NCBI GenBank assembly: GCA_963764955.1
Contig: CAVXVE010000007.1
Coordinates: forward strand, 140,559 to 204,558
Length of the DNA: 64,000 nt
Source of the DNA: Roseiarcus sp963764955
GTDB lineage: Bacteria > Pseudomonadota > Alphaproteobacteria > Rhizobiales > Beijerinckiaceae
Direction: 5' to 3'
Position numbers and translations under genes: made by a program. This document shows, piece by piece, positions 52,537 to 61,319 of the stretch (positions are counted from its first letter, which is position 1; each line of letters opens with the position of its first letter). The notes beneath the pieces are model-generated. The model was not told the origin of the DNA. It worked only from the letters and a program-made list of their open reading frames with translations, and did no database searches.

Positions 52537-53046
52537 GACCGCTCCTCACACCGGACAACCTCCTCGGACAGTAACTACCCAATTAAGCCCGGACGGTTCA
52601 CGCCACTGCCCTGTTGTCCACCATAATCTCTTTGAAGGACTGGTGCACATGACCCTTCCCCCGCTGTGACGAGCATCACCCCTGGAGTGGCTGAGGCTTC
52701 GCCACGGGCGAACCGCTAAATCGCGGGCTGCCGTCGGAGGGTGAAGTCCCCCTGCGAACCGTGACGGTGGCAGCTTCAGAAAATGCCTAACGTTCATCCG
52801 AATCGAGCCAGGCGGGGACTGCGAATTCGATGAACAGCTTGCACCGCCACTGCGGGCTGCCAATTGGTTTCCTCTTCCGAGGCCGGTCCTTCGATCGATG
52901 ACTGCTTTCCGCCCGAGAACGAAACCGCTCGCGCGGTAGGGGCGGCGAGGGACGGCTGGAGGGACTGAAGGACTGAGGAGGAACGCGAAGGCGCGGCTCT
53001 GTCTCAAGATCGTGGGGTTCAACCCCATGCGAGACAGGAGCTTTCG
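52537..53046. other. Non-coding stretch upstream of the tyrosine recombinase
   Basis: No supported gene. The last 120 bases (GAAGGACTGAGGAGG..., TCTCAAGATCGTGGGGTTCAACCCCATGCGAGACAGG) contain a short inverted repeat (TGGGGTTCAACCCCA) directly before the recombinase start, resembling the 5' flank of IS91-associated integrases. Confidence 0.4.
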
Positions 53047-53802
53047 ATGTCCGACAAGCCCATCAGCCCGCTGCGTCAGCGCATGATCGACGACATGACG
53101 GCGCGCCGGTTCAGCGAAGACACGTCCAGAGGGACTACGTTCGCAATGTGAGGAACTTCGCGGCCTTCCTCGGCCGATCGCCGGATACGGCGACGAGCGA
53201 GGACCTTCGCCGCTTTCAACTGCATATGGCGCAGCAGCAGATCAGCCCCGGATCGATCAACGCCGCCATCGCCGCGCTGCGGTTCTTTTTCACCGTGACG
53301 CTCGAACGGCCCGACCTCGTTCGTCCTCTGAGGATCGTGAACAAGCCGCGCAAGGCGCCGGTCGTGCTGAGCCAGGAGGAGGTGGCGCGTCTCCTCCAGG
53401 CCGCGCCGGGCCTCAAGTACAAGGCCGCGCTCAGCGTCGCCTACGGCGCGGGCCTGCGGGTGTCCGAGGTCGCGAACCTGAAGGTGTCCGACATCGACAG
53501 CCAGCGCATGACGCTGCGGGTCGAGCAGGGCAAGGGACAGCGGGACCGCTACGTGATGCTGTCGCCGCAACTGCTCGAACTCCTGCGCGAATGGTGGAAG
53601 GCGGCGCGGCCGCAGGTCTGGCTGTTCCCCGGCCAGAACCCGATCAATCCGGTGACCGCGCGTCAGCTCAACCGCGCCGTCACCGCCGCCAAAGACCTGG
53701 CCGGCATCTCCAAGCGCGTGTCGCCGCATACCCTGCGGCACAGCTTCGCCACCCATCTGCTCGAGCAGGGCGTCGACATTCGCGTGATCCAGGTCTTGCT
53801 CG
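53047..53802 (+). pseudogene. Tyrosine recombinase (XerD-like), frameshifted and cut off by the second serine-recombinase element
   Basis: It begins at ATG 53047 with MSDKPISPLRQRMIDDMTARRFSEDT. A small insertion near 53125 shifts the frame; the rest (from 53140) reads RDYVRNVRNFAAFLGRSPDTATSEDLRRFQLH, then YGAGLRVSEV (catalytic Arg), GKGQRDRYV and SPHTLRHSFATHLLEQGVDIRVIQVLL. Homology ends at about 53802, just before the second His and the catalytic Tyr, where the DUF5372-like frame starts. The enzyme is therefore dead twice over. It looks like the integrase of an IS91-type element. Confidence 0.8.
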
Positions 53803-53877
53803 AAATGGCTACATAGTGCCCACGAACAGCCGGCTGATGCGCGCATCAGCTACCGGTTCCATCCGCGCTTCGGCGAA

Positions 53878-54264
53878 GTGGTGCAGATCAGGCGACGGCT
53901 CGAAAGCGGCGGCGTCGAGTTCGTCGTCGTTCTTCAACCGGACGGCTCGTTCGCCTGCTTGCCGGCATGGATGACGGAAACGGCGGCGTCGCGTTTCACG
54001 ATCAGCGACCAGCCGCATTTTCCACTCCACATCTTGCGCTCGATGCGCATGGAGGTCGATGCGCTCCTAGGCTTTCTCCTGCCCGAATCAAAACCGGAGG
54101 GAGCCCAAAATGGCGCGCAAATCCGAACATCGCCAACATCGCCAACGAAGCCTGTTCGACGAGGAGACGCCGCTCGTGAAGCCATGCCCGGCTCGCATGG
54201 TCGAACTCGCGGGCGTCGTGGAAGCTCTGCTCCGCGAGATCGCGGCAACGCTGGTCCAACGTAA
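53878..54264 (+). CDS. DUF5372-like protein of the second recombinase element
   Basis: The domain starts upstream of the first usable start (GTG 53878): ISYRFHPRFGEVV is in frame from about 53842 but has no ATG, GTG or TTG before it after the junction at 53802. It continues GGVEFVVVLQPDGSFACLPAWMTETAA and LHILRSMRMEVDALLGFL. It pairs with the ORF at 10417 (FHP-x-F, LPxWMT, LRxxxxxxDxxL). As there, the frame overlaps the entire small ORF with a low-complexity tail. Either the start was lost at insertion or a non-standard start is used. Confidence 0.5.
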   Translation: MVQIRRRLESGGVEFVVVLQPDGSFACLPAWMTETAASRFTISDQPHFPLHILRSMRMEVDALLGFLLPESKPEGAQNGAQIRTSPTSPTKPVRRGDAAREAMPGSHGRTRGRRGSSAPRDRGNAGPT

Positions 54265-54286
54265 GAAACGGGGCGATCATCCATGA
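54110..54286 (+). CDS. Conserved 58-residue small ORF upstream of the second serine recombinase
   Basis: ATG 54110 is preceded by CGGAGGGAG (54095-54103). It starts MARKSEHRQHRQRSLFDEE, then TPLVKPCPARMVELAG, a helix (VVEALLREIAATLV) and a basic end. The stop overlaps the recombinase ATG by 4 bases (ATGA at 54283-54286). The Q-x2-LF-[DE]-x3-P motif and helix are shared with the small ORF at 10703-10861. Confidence 0.6.
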   Translation: MARKSEHRQHRQRSLFDEETPLVKPCPARMVELAGVVEALLREIAATLVQRKKRGDHP

Positions 54287-55716
54287 GCAAGATCACAGCC
54301 GAGCATCTGCAACGCATCGCTTGCGTTTATATCCGTCAATCAACCCCCGATCAGCTCGTGCACAACCTCGAGAGCCAGCGCCGGCAATACGGGCTTGCCG
54401 ATCGCGCCAGGCAGCTTGGCTGGACGACTGTCGAAATCATCGACGACGATCTCGGACGATCGGGCGGAGGCGTCGTCCGTCCTGGCTTCGAGCGGTTGTT
54501 GACCGCAATCTGTGACCGTCGCGTCGGTGTGGTGCTTGCCATCGAGGCTTCGCGCCTCGCCCGCAACGGCCGCGACTGGCACACGCTGATAGAGTTCTGT
54601 GGATTGGTCGGCACGATCCTCGTCGACGAGGACGGAATCTACGATCCTCGCCATCCCAACGATCGATTGTTGCTGGGTATGAAAGGCACGATGAGCGAAC
54701 TCGAATTGTCGCTGTTCCGCCAGCGCTCGCAGGAGGCGTTGCGCCAGATGGCGCGTCGCGGCGATCTGGTTCTCGGCGTGGCCGCGGGCTATGTGAAAGT
54801 TGGGCGCGGCCGGATCGAAAAAGATCCGGACCAGCGCGTCCAACAGGCCATTCAACTCGTCTTCACGAAATTCGCCGAGTTCCAGAGCGCGCGGCAGGTG
54901 CACGTCTGGACCAGAGACGAAGGGATCGAATTGCCCGCCAAATCGCGGCGGGGCGAGGCGCACGGCGTCGTGTGGCGCTTGCCGCCCTACAACATCGTGC
55001 ACAACATCCTGACCAATCCGATTTATGCCGGCGCCTATGCATTCGGGCGCACGACGAGCCGGATCAGCGTGGTGGAAGGTCGCAAGCGCGTTCGTCGTGG
55101 CGTGCGCCGGCCGATCGATGAATGGGACGTTCTGATCAAGGACCATCACTCCGCCTACATCAGCTGGGACGAGTTCGAACGCAACATCAAGGCGATCGCC
55201 AACAACGCGACCGGCATGAGCAGCGCGCTCGCTCGCGGGGCGGCCCGTGAAGGCGAGCTGTTGCTGCCCGGGCTTCTGCGCTGCGGCCACTGCGGGCGCA
55301 AACTCCATGTGCACTACGGCGGCAAGCTCGGTCGCTACAACTGCTATGGCGCGCGCATGAACCACGGCGCCAAGCGATGCATCTCGGTGAGCGGCCTGAG
55401 CATCGACGCGGCGATCGCCCGGGAGGTGCTGCGCGTCCTGAGACCGCTCGGTTTGGAAGCGGCGGTCAAGGCCCTATACGGGCGATCGAGCCCTGTCCGC
55501 CGAACTTATGGAGGATGGCTACGGTCGGTTCTGCGTCGGACGCTTCACGCAGAACTCTCGAGTACAGGGAAGACGTGTTTCCGGAACAACCTCGCGCAGG
55601 TCCCTTCTTCGCGAACCTGGGGGCTTCCTCTTGGGTCTCCTGACCGGATTCCCCGGGCTTCAGCCCGGCTGGGGCGACGCTCAAGGTTGGGCGGGGCGGG
55701 CAGTGACCCTGCCTGA
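54283..55716 (+). pseudogene. Large serine recombinase, C-terminally truncated
   Basis: Residues 1-400 match the recombinase at 10875 closely: CVYIRQST (Ser 20), ESQRRQYGLADRA, EASRLARNGRDWHTLIEFCGLVGT, VHNILTNPIYAGAYAFGRT and the zinc ribbon CGHCGRKLHVHYGGKLGRYNC. After about 55475 (EAAVKALYG) the homology ends; the remaining 80 residues are unrelated and the coiled coil and HTH domain are missing. DNA cleavage chemistry may survive but site-specific integration should not. Confidence 0.85.
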
Positions 55717-56277
55717 AGGATGGACCGCGATCGAGATCGAGCGGATCTGGATCGGTGGGCGCCCGTACAAGCTCGTCGCACGCCAAGGAGCGGAACGAGC
55801 CCAAATGACTCCGCTCTGCCAAGATGTTCGCGGAAGCTAAGGACAAACGCTGTTAGTCCCCGCTTCTGCGCAGCGCACCGACGCAGACCGCGCGCAGCTT
55901 GGAGTTCAGACCGCCGTTGGCGCGCCGGATCGTCCGGGAACAGGTTTTTTGGCTCGCGGCGGCGGGTCCTTTGCCTTCGGCACACGAAGCCCTCCATGCG
56001 GAAGGCAATTCGTTGGCTCTATGCTGCCGCTGCATATGCTCATGAAATTGGGACGATCGTCACAAAAAGCCCCGCGCTCGGACGAACCCGGCGGCGGGGC
56101 CAGGCGCGCCGGTTTCGGTGATCATTGACAAGGGAAGGGGCGCGCCTCGTGAAATTCAGTCGGCCTGCGGGAGTTCCGTCCAAGCGGCTTTCGGTCGCCT
56201 CAGGGCTCTGCATGGAACGAGTCGCCCCCCTGCGGAGTTTCAAAGTAGACGCGTAGTTGCAAGCCCCCAGGAACTCA
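55481..56277. other. Debris between the recombinase and the glycosyltransferase
   Basis: About 800 bases without an intact gene. The plus-strand frame 55508-55840 ends with TLPEGWTAIEIERIWIGGRPYKL, which resembles the C-terminal edge of a glycoside hydrolase or phosphorylase-type protein (weak). The rest shows nothing. The recombinase 3' end and this fragment are probably joined by a deletion. Confidence 0.3.
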
Positions 56278-57435
56278 ATGAAGATCGCTCAGATAGCACC
56301 GCTGATGGAGAGCTGCCCGCCCCAATTGTACGGGGGAACTGAGCGGGTCGTCTCCTATCTCACCGAGGAACTGGTCCGGCAAGGCCACGACGTGACTCTC
56401 TTCGCCAGCGGCGACTCGATCACCTCCGCTCGACTTGAAGCTTGCTGTGAGCGCGCCCTTCGTCTTGATGCCAACGTGACTGACCCTGTTCCTGATCATC
56501 TCATCATGCTCGACAAAGTCCGCAGGATGGCCGAGCAGTTTGACATCTTGCACTTTCACGTTGACGTTTTGCACTATCCGTTGGCTGTCGACTTCGCGGC
56601 CCGAACGATTACGACCATGCATGGACAACTCGACATTCCAGAGTTGCGGAGGGTGCACGCAGCCTTTCGCGGGTTCCCTTTGGTTTCGATTTCGAACGAC
56701 CAGCGGCTCCCGATGCCGCCAGTCAAATGGGCGGGAACCGTCTATCACGGCCTTCCACGCAATCTGCTTCCTTTCAATCCTGCTCCGAAGGGCGGATATT
56801 TCGCGTTTCTGGGACGAATCTCCCCGGAAAAGCGGCCCGACCTCGCAATCGAAATCGCCGTCCGCGCAGGAGCGAGATTGAAGATAGCGGCCAAAGTCGA
56901 CAGGGTCGACCAAGCCTATTGGAAGAATGTAATCAAACCCATGATCGACTCGTCTCCCAATGTGGAGTTCGTCGGGGAGATCGGCGACCGGGACAAGGGG
57001 GACTTTCTCGGAAACGCGGACGCCCTGCTTTTTCCAATTGATTGGCCGGAGCCATTCGAACTCGTCATGATCGAGGCGATGGCCTGCGGCACTCCGGTGA
57101 TCGCTTTCCGGCGCGGCTCAGCGCCAGAAGTCATTGACGACGGCGTGTCCGGCTTCCTCGTCGACGACGTGCCCCAAGCCACCGCGGCTGCCAGGCGGGT
57201 CGCTGAACTCGATCGCACGCACGCGCGAGCGGCTTTCGAACGTCGCTTCGACATCGAACGAACGGCTCGCGAATATGTGCAAATCTACCGTGGGCTCGTT
57301 CGCGCGGAAGAGACCCGTAGGGACGGGAAGCGCAATGGTGTCGCGCGGAGCCTCATTCCGCCTGCTCAGCGTGGCTATCGGCCCATTCTGGCCGAACTCG
57401 GCGCAGAAGTTCCGAATGCGACGCAGGTGGACTGA
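56278..57435 (+). CDS. GT4-family glycosyltransferase
   Basis: 385 residues from ATG 56278. N-terminal MKIAQIAPLMESCPPQLYGGTERVVSYLTEELVRQGHDVTLFASGDS and the C-terminal nucleotide-sugar domain FLGRISPEKRPDLAIEIAVRAGARLKIAAKVD, with the E-x7-E motif region PEPFELVMIEAMACGTPVIAFRRGSAPEVIDDGVSGFLV. Probably transfers a sugar to an extracellular or storage product, substrate unknown. It opens the region with the stress genes but reads away from them. Confidence 0.9.
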   Translation: MKIAQIAPLMESCPPQLYGGTERVVSYLTEELVRQGHDVTLFASGDSITSARLEACCERALRLDANVTDPVPDHLIMLDKVRRMAEQFDILHFHVDVLHYPLAVDFAARTITTMHGQLDIPELRRVHAAFRGFPLVSISNDQRLPMPPVKWAGTVYHGLPRNLLPFNPAPKGGYFAFLGRISPEKRPDLAIEIAVRAGARLKIAAKVDRVDQAYWKNVIKPMIDSSPNVEFVGEIGDRDKGDFLGNADALLFPIDWPEPFELVMIEAMACGTPVIAFRRGSAPEVIDDGVSGFLVDDVPQATAAARRVAELDRTHARAAFERRFDIERTAREYVQIYRGLVRAEETRRDGKRNGVARSLIPPAQRGYRPILAELGAEVPNATQVD

Positions 57436-57603
57436 CGCTTCGAGGCCTTTTTTCAGGGCAAACCGCCCCTCAGCTGCTTGTGAGCTCGCCGATCAATTCG
57501 TCCGGTCGAGCACGTCGACGACCACGTGACAATTCGAGCGAAGAAGTTCCTCCGCGCCACGTTTTGTTTGCGAAACTACTCACGGGCCTGCCCTAGCGCG
57601 GCA

Positions 57604-57867
57604 TCAAGTCCAGCAGCTGGAGATCGAGGCGCTCACGGGTCGCAACACGCCAGCGCGTGTAGTAGCGCTGCCCGGGGCCTCGGGCGGAATGGAGCGGGTG
57701 AAATCAGTTCTCTCGGGATGGCGATGCGCGAGGGTTGTCGCGACCGGCAAGACCTTGTCCATCCATGGCGTCGGCCAAGGACCTTCGGCCGAAAATATCC
57801 GCTGCATGTCAACGCAGAGGTGGACGCTGCGCTCGGTCAGGGGAAGAGGCAATAGCTGATCGCCCAT
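57604..57867 (-). pseudogene. Isochorismatase-family cysteine hydrolase, N-terminal fragment
   Basis: From 57867 the minus strand reads LTERSVHLCVDMQRIFSAEGPWPTPWMDKVLPVATTLAHRHPERTDFTRSIPPE, the start of the isochorismatase fold with the catalytic Asp in CVDMQ. The frame breaks near 57685; the next frame gives GQRYYTRWRVATRERLDLQLLDLMP, then stops. The remaining two thirds, with the catalytic Cys, are absent. Confidence 0.6.
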
Positions 57868-57882
57868 GCCACGCTCAGCCTT

Positions 57883-58299
57883 CTACAGCCATCGCCGCAC
57901 CTGCCATCCGAGCACCGCGACGGCAAGCCACGAAGCCGCAGCGAGGACGAGGGCCCAGGCGGGAGACTGCACGATCATCAGCCAGATCACGAGGCCGAAA
58001 GCCGCCAGCCCGAAACTTCCGAGCACCGCTCCGGCGGCATCGAGCGCCGCGGCTTCCTTGCCGCGCCGCACTCCCGGCAGACCCGCTTTCTCCTTGCGTT
58101 CCCGGACATGCTTTTCGATCAATGTCGCGCTTGCGGGAAAGATCGCGGGAAAGGCGAGAAACAGACCGCCAATGACTGGCCCGAAGCGGGCCGCGATGAG
58201 GCCTGCGACTACGGTCATCGCCCCGCCAAGCACGAATCTGACGAGATACTCGTACCAACGCGTCTGACGAAGGGCGGAAGGCTTGAACTGGACGATCAT
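57883..58299 (-). CDS. DUF3147-family membrane protein (second of a pair)
   Basis: 138 residues from ATG 58299, which overlaps the preceding stop (ATGA); the longer frame to 58410 lies over the upstream gene. Four hydrophobic helices: FVLGGAMTVVAGLIAARFGPVIGGLFLAFPAIFPASATLIE matches DUF3147/GlpM-like proteins, then VLGSFGLAAFGLVIWLMIV. Function unknown; possibly forms a heteromeric membrane complex with its partner. Confidence 0.75.
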   Translation of the reverse strand: MIVQFKPSALRQTRWYEYLVRFVLGGAMTVVAGLIAARFGPVIGGLFLAFPAIFPASATLIEKHVRERKEKAGLPGVRRGKEAAALDAAGAVLGSFGLAAFGLVIWLMIVQSPAWALVLAAASWLAVAVLGWQVRRWL

Positions 58300-58643
58300 G
58301 AGAGTTGAAACAGGGCCGCGGATGCACCAAGCGCAACAGCGAACCAGACAATGAGAGCTGCCATCGTCGCAGTCCACGATGACAGCAGGAATTTTTTGAG
58401 CAACACGCACACTGTCCAGCTGTAAAGGGCAAGCGCGAAGGCCCCCACGATCATCGAGCGACCTTCCAGGGCCACGAACGGAGCGCCTTTTTGCGACAGG
58501 GTGATGAGAAGGGTCGCGAGGGCAATCGAGGGAGCAGCGCCGAACAAGCCCGCGAAGCTTTTGGGGCGCAAAGTGTCGCCAAGCGCCGCGAACGCAGACA
58601 CCGCGATCCCCCCGGCAAGGAACCGCAAGCTATATTCAAGCAT
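58296..58643 (-). CDS. DUF3147-family membrane protein (first of a pair)
   Basis: 115 residues, four predicted helices: LRFLAGGIAVSAFAALGDTLRPKSFAGLFGAAPSIALATLLITL and TATMAALIVWFAVALGASAAL. Same family as the downstream gene, to which it is coupled by a 4-base overlap. Such tandem small membrane proteins occur near stress genes in soil alphaproteobacteria; the function is not known. Confidence 0.75.
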   Translation of the reverse strand: MLEYSLRFLAGGIAVSAFAALGDTLRPKSFAGLFGAAPSIALATLLITLSQKGAPFVALEGRSMIVGAFALALYSWTVCVLLKKFLLSSWTATMAALIVWFAVALGASAALFQLS

Positions 58644-58761
58644 TGTTGCCCTTGTGACATCCTCTGTCAGCTAATGGTTTATCTGTGACGTCAGGTCGGC
58701 GCTTTCTTCCTCGGTCATTACGGTCCTTGCGCATCAAACAATATTTGGCCAGCACGCTCTC

Positions 58762-59223
58762 CTACCGCACGTCCAGTATGACGGCTTCGCCGCCGGTCAT
58801 TTCCACCGTCTCTCCGGGCCCGTGCGTCAGAACGGCCCGCGCGAGCGGCGACACGTAGGAGAGCGTGCCGCGCGAGGGATCGGCCTCATCTTCACCAACG
58901 ATCCTGAAGCTCTGCTCGCGGCCGTCCACTCTGCGGAGGCTGACGGTCATGCCGAAGGATGCCGTTCTTTTGTCAGCAGGAGGTTTGACGACTTCCGCGC
59001 TCGCGCGCCGCGCTCTCCAGTAACGGACTTCCCGCAAAGCAGCGGCGGCGGCTTCCCTGTCGCCTTTGTCTGTTGCGGCGCGGTGCGCCGCCTCGAAACG
59101 GCCGAGAGCGGCCTCAATCGCCGCAAGCCCCGCTTCGGTCACAAAATTGCGGTGAGGCGATATCGGCCGGTCAGGAAGTTCGGCTAAGTCGTTCTCGTCC
59201 TCTTTCACGAAGGCGCGGCTCAT
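58762..59223 (-). CDS. GreA/GreB-family protein
   Basis: 153 residues. An N-terminal coiled coil (FVTEAGLAAIEAALGRFEAAHRAATDKGDREAAAAALREVRYWRARRASAEVV) and a C-terminal FKBP-like domain (VSLRRVDGREQSFRIVGEDEADPSRGTLSYVSPLARAVLTHGPGETVEMTG) match stand-alone GreA/GreB C-terminal-type proteins, which enter the RNA polymerase secondary channel. The coil is shorter than in GreA, so it may modulate rather than stimulate cleavage. Confidence 0.85.
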   Translation of the reverse strand: MSRAFVKEDENDLAELPDRPISPHRNFVTEAGLAAIEAALGRFEAAHRAATDKGDREAAAAALREVRYWRARRASAEVVKPPADKRTASFGMTVSLRRVDGREQSFRIVGEDEADPSRGTLSYVSPLARAVLTHGPGETVEMTGGEAVILDVR

Positions 59224-59472
59224 TGTGGGTTACCGCTGTTGCAACGGTCCTTGCTTCGACTTGAGGGCATCGTTTTTCGCCTTGGTGAGGTCCGGGTAGA
59301 ACTGTCCAGTTCGGAGAATCCCTCAAATGAGGTAGGAGTCTGCGCTCTAAGATTGGATTCGTCGCCGGCACCTAGCCGTGGTCGCTGGGGCAACGCGAAT
59401 TGATCGCTTCCATTGGTGGTGTAGGCCATGGCTTCGTGGCGCGTCGATCTCCGCCGCCGAAGAGGTAGACGA

Positions 59473-60735
59473 TTATGCGTCTTCCGAAGCAAATTCCCTA
59501 CAGTGATCAAGATAGGCCCGCTCATGGTCTGCCAGCAACTCGACGAGGCTCGTCCATAGCCAACTGGGCGCGTTCAGGGATTTGGACCGGCTGCGCTGCA
59601 ATTCGCGTTGCCATTCCTTGCGAGTGCCGGCATCCATTTGCCGCCCGTGGGCTTTGCCGACGACCGCCGCGAGAAACCCGGCCACCGCTATCGCATCCTC
59701 GCTCGTCAATTGTTCGACTTCGATCTTGCGATCTTGAGGCATAAGCTCGCGTACGAACACGGAATTTCCGTCCAGCTTCCCCGCAAGCATTCTGTCGCCC
59801 AGATAAGGGGACAAGTGGCGTGCTCCTTCGACAACGCGCTCCGCCTGGTCAGAAGGCATTTTCGCGCGCGTGGCATGCGGGGCAGATGCTTTCACCGCCT
59901 CTTTCAGATCCACCAAGCAATAATCTTCTTCGTTCCCATCCACATGCAACAGAACGGCGTAACGCGAGCGGCCCAGAGAGCTGCAACCTTTCACCCAATA
60001 GGCGGCGTCAACGAGTTTGACTTCTTCGTTGTCATCGCGCGAGCGCAGACGGGTGGCGAGGCGGTGCATTTCTTTATCCGCCACGAGCCTTTCGATGTCG
60101 CGCTTCTCCTGCCGGGAGAGGGGCCAAAAGCACTTGCCAATGGGAAGAGTTGGGTTCGTGCCTTCGAGGTCCTCGGCGGCAAGCGATTTCCAAGACGCCG
60201 TGGCAGCTTTTTTCGCGACGCGGCGCACCGGCTCGGGCTCTTCGATGTCCCGGCTCTCGTCGAAACCGTGCGCGAACGCGCCATGGTAATCCTTCATGAT
60301 CCGCTCGACCATCCGAACGGTTGTCAGGCCCGGTAGGTCGGACCCTCTCGCTGCCGATGCAAGCGACAAGCTCAGCCGAATGAGGTCATGCGCAGGATTT
60401 CCGATGACGGTCTGGTCGAGATCGCGAATTTGAATCTGGATTTTGCCGCTGGCGTTTCCGACCGGGCCAAGATTGCCCACGTGGCAATCGCCGCAAATCC
60501 AAATCTCCGGCCCCTCTGGGAGCGCGCCGCTTTCCACTCTTTCGAGCCACTCGTAATAGCGAACCGTATTGCCCCGCACGTAAGCATGCGGGGATCGGGC
60601 CATCTTGCTCTTGCGAATGTTTTCCAAACGAGACGCGCGTCCGCCGGGACCGGCGACACTCTGTTTGTTTTTCACGATTGTTTTTTTGCCTGGATATCGC
60701 TGTCGGACTGGTCGAGAGAGTGGCCTCGCGGCCAC
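59473..60735 (-). CDS. DUF2252-family protein
   Basis: 420 residues from GTG 60735. The conserved core starts KMARSPHAYVRGNTVRYYEWLE, followed by ICGDCHVGNLGPVGNASG and DLDQTVIGNPAHDLIRLSLSLASAARG (kinase-like fold region), ending with AAVVGKAHGRQMD. The family has a distant aminoglycoside-phosphotransferase-like fold; its substrate is unknown. It starts 18 bases after the YciE gene and probably shares its EcfG-type promoter. Confidence 0.85.
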   Translation of the reverse strand: MAARPLSRPVRQRYPGKKTIVKNKQSVAGPGGRASRLENIRKSKMARSPHAYVRGNTVRYYEWLERVESGALPEGPEIWICGDCHVGNLGPVGNASGKIQIQIRDLDQTVIGNPAHDLIRLSLSLASAARGSDLPGLTTVRMVERIMKDYHGAFAHGFDESRDIEEPEPVRRVAKKAATASWKSLAAEDLEGTNPTLPIGKCFWPLSRQEKRDIERLVADKEMHRLATRLRSRDDNEEVKLVDAAYWVKGCSSLGRSRYAVLLHVDGNEEDYCLVDLKEAVKASAPHATRAKMPSDQAERVVEGARHLSPYLGDRMLAGKLDGNSVFVRELMPQDRKIEVEQLTSEDAIAVAGFLAAVVGKAHGRQMDAGTRKEWQRELQRSRSKSLNAPSWLWTSLVELLADHERAYLDHCREFASEDA

Positions 60736-60753
60736 CCTGATTGTCGCTTTCCG

Positions 60754-61257
60754 CTACGCCGCCATCTTAGTGGCAGCCATCTTGTCGGCCTTGCTCGCCC
60801 CGATTTGCGTCAGCAGCTTTTCCGCCTTCATCTCCTCCTGCAGACTTTCGTTCAACAAGGCCGCGGCTTTCGGCATGTTGAGCTGACCGGCCCACGCAAT
60901 GAGTGCGCCGTAGCGCGCCATCTCATAGTGTTCGACCGCTTGGCCCGCTGCAACCAGACCGGTATCGATCGCGGCGCTTTCGCCAAAATCCTCGATCGTT
61001 TCCTCGCCCTCCGCCACGATGCCATTTATCGCCTCGCAGGGCTTGGTTTGCGGCCGCTTGCCCAACATTTCGAACACTTGTTCGAGACGCTCGATCTGGC
61101 CCTGTGTCTCTTCGCGGTGCGTCGTAAAGGCTTGCTTAAGTTCGGGCACCTGGGCCGCCTTCACCATCTTGGGGAGAGTCCGGAAAATCTTCTTTTCCGC
61201 GTAGTAGATATCCTTCAACTGCGCCAGAAACAGGTCGCTCAGTGTTTTCTCAACCAT
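60754..61257 (-). CDS. YciE-like ferritin-fold protein (DUF892)
   Basis: 167 residues from ATG 61257 (AAGGAG eight bases upstream); the long frame above it is antisense of the dehydrogenase and was rejected. It begins MVEKTLSDLFLAQLKDIYYAEKKI, with the four-helix bundle metal-ligand pattern (DIYYAEKKI, HREETQGQIERLEQVFEML, HYEMARYGALIAWAGQL). DUF892 proteins are stress-induced ferritin-like proteins; neighbours DUF2252 and Mn catalase support a general-stress role. Confidence 0.9.
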   Translation of the reverse strand: MVEKTLSDLFLAQLKDIYYAEKKIFRTLPKMVKAAQVPELKQAFTTHREETQGQIERLEQVFEMLGKRPQTKPCEAINGIVAEGEETIEDFGESAAIDTGLVAAGQAVEHYEMARYGALIAWAGQLNMPKAAALLNESLQEEMKAEKLLTQIGASKADKMAATKMAA

Positions 61258-61282
61258 GGGAATCTCCTTGTTCATACGTAAT

Positions 61283-61307
61283 GACGCCTGAAGTGAAATA
61301 TGGTTCC
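61283..61307 (-). promoter_or_regulatory. EcfG-type promoter upstream of the YciE gene
   Basis: On the minus strand GGAAC (61307-61303), 16 bases, then CGTC (61286-61283), close to the alphaproteobacterial general-stress consensus GGAAC-N16/17-CGTT. It ends 26 bases before the YciE start. It implies EcfG (PhyR pathway) control of yciE and, by position, DUF2252. Confidence 0.55.
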
Positions 61308-61319
61308 CGCTGAATGTCA

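Larger units (their letters stand above)
53803..55480 (+). mobile_element. Second serine-recombinase element, 3' end lost
   Basis: It has the same gene order as the intact element in IS66: DUF5372-like ORF, small ORF with LF motif, serine recombinase. The left junction is inside a tyrosine recombinase gene at about 53802 (TTGCTCG|AAATGG). The recombinase homology stops near 55475, in the segment after its zinc ribbon, so the right end and att site are missing. Confidence 0.65.

Noticed and set aside
52546..53028. Minus-strand open frame of 160 codons upstream of the tyrosine recombinase
   Set aside because: Low-complexity Arg/Pro/Ser composition, no domain, and it overlaps what looks like the non-coding flank of an IS91-type element.
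55508..55840. Possible glycoside hydrolase C-terminal fragment
   Set aside because: Similarity rests on about 25 residues (LPEGWTAIEIERIW...); too little to name a family, so kept only as debris.
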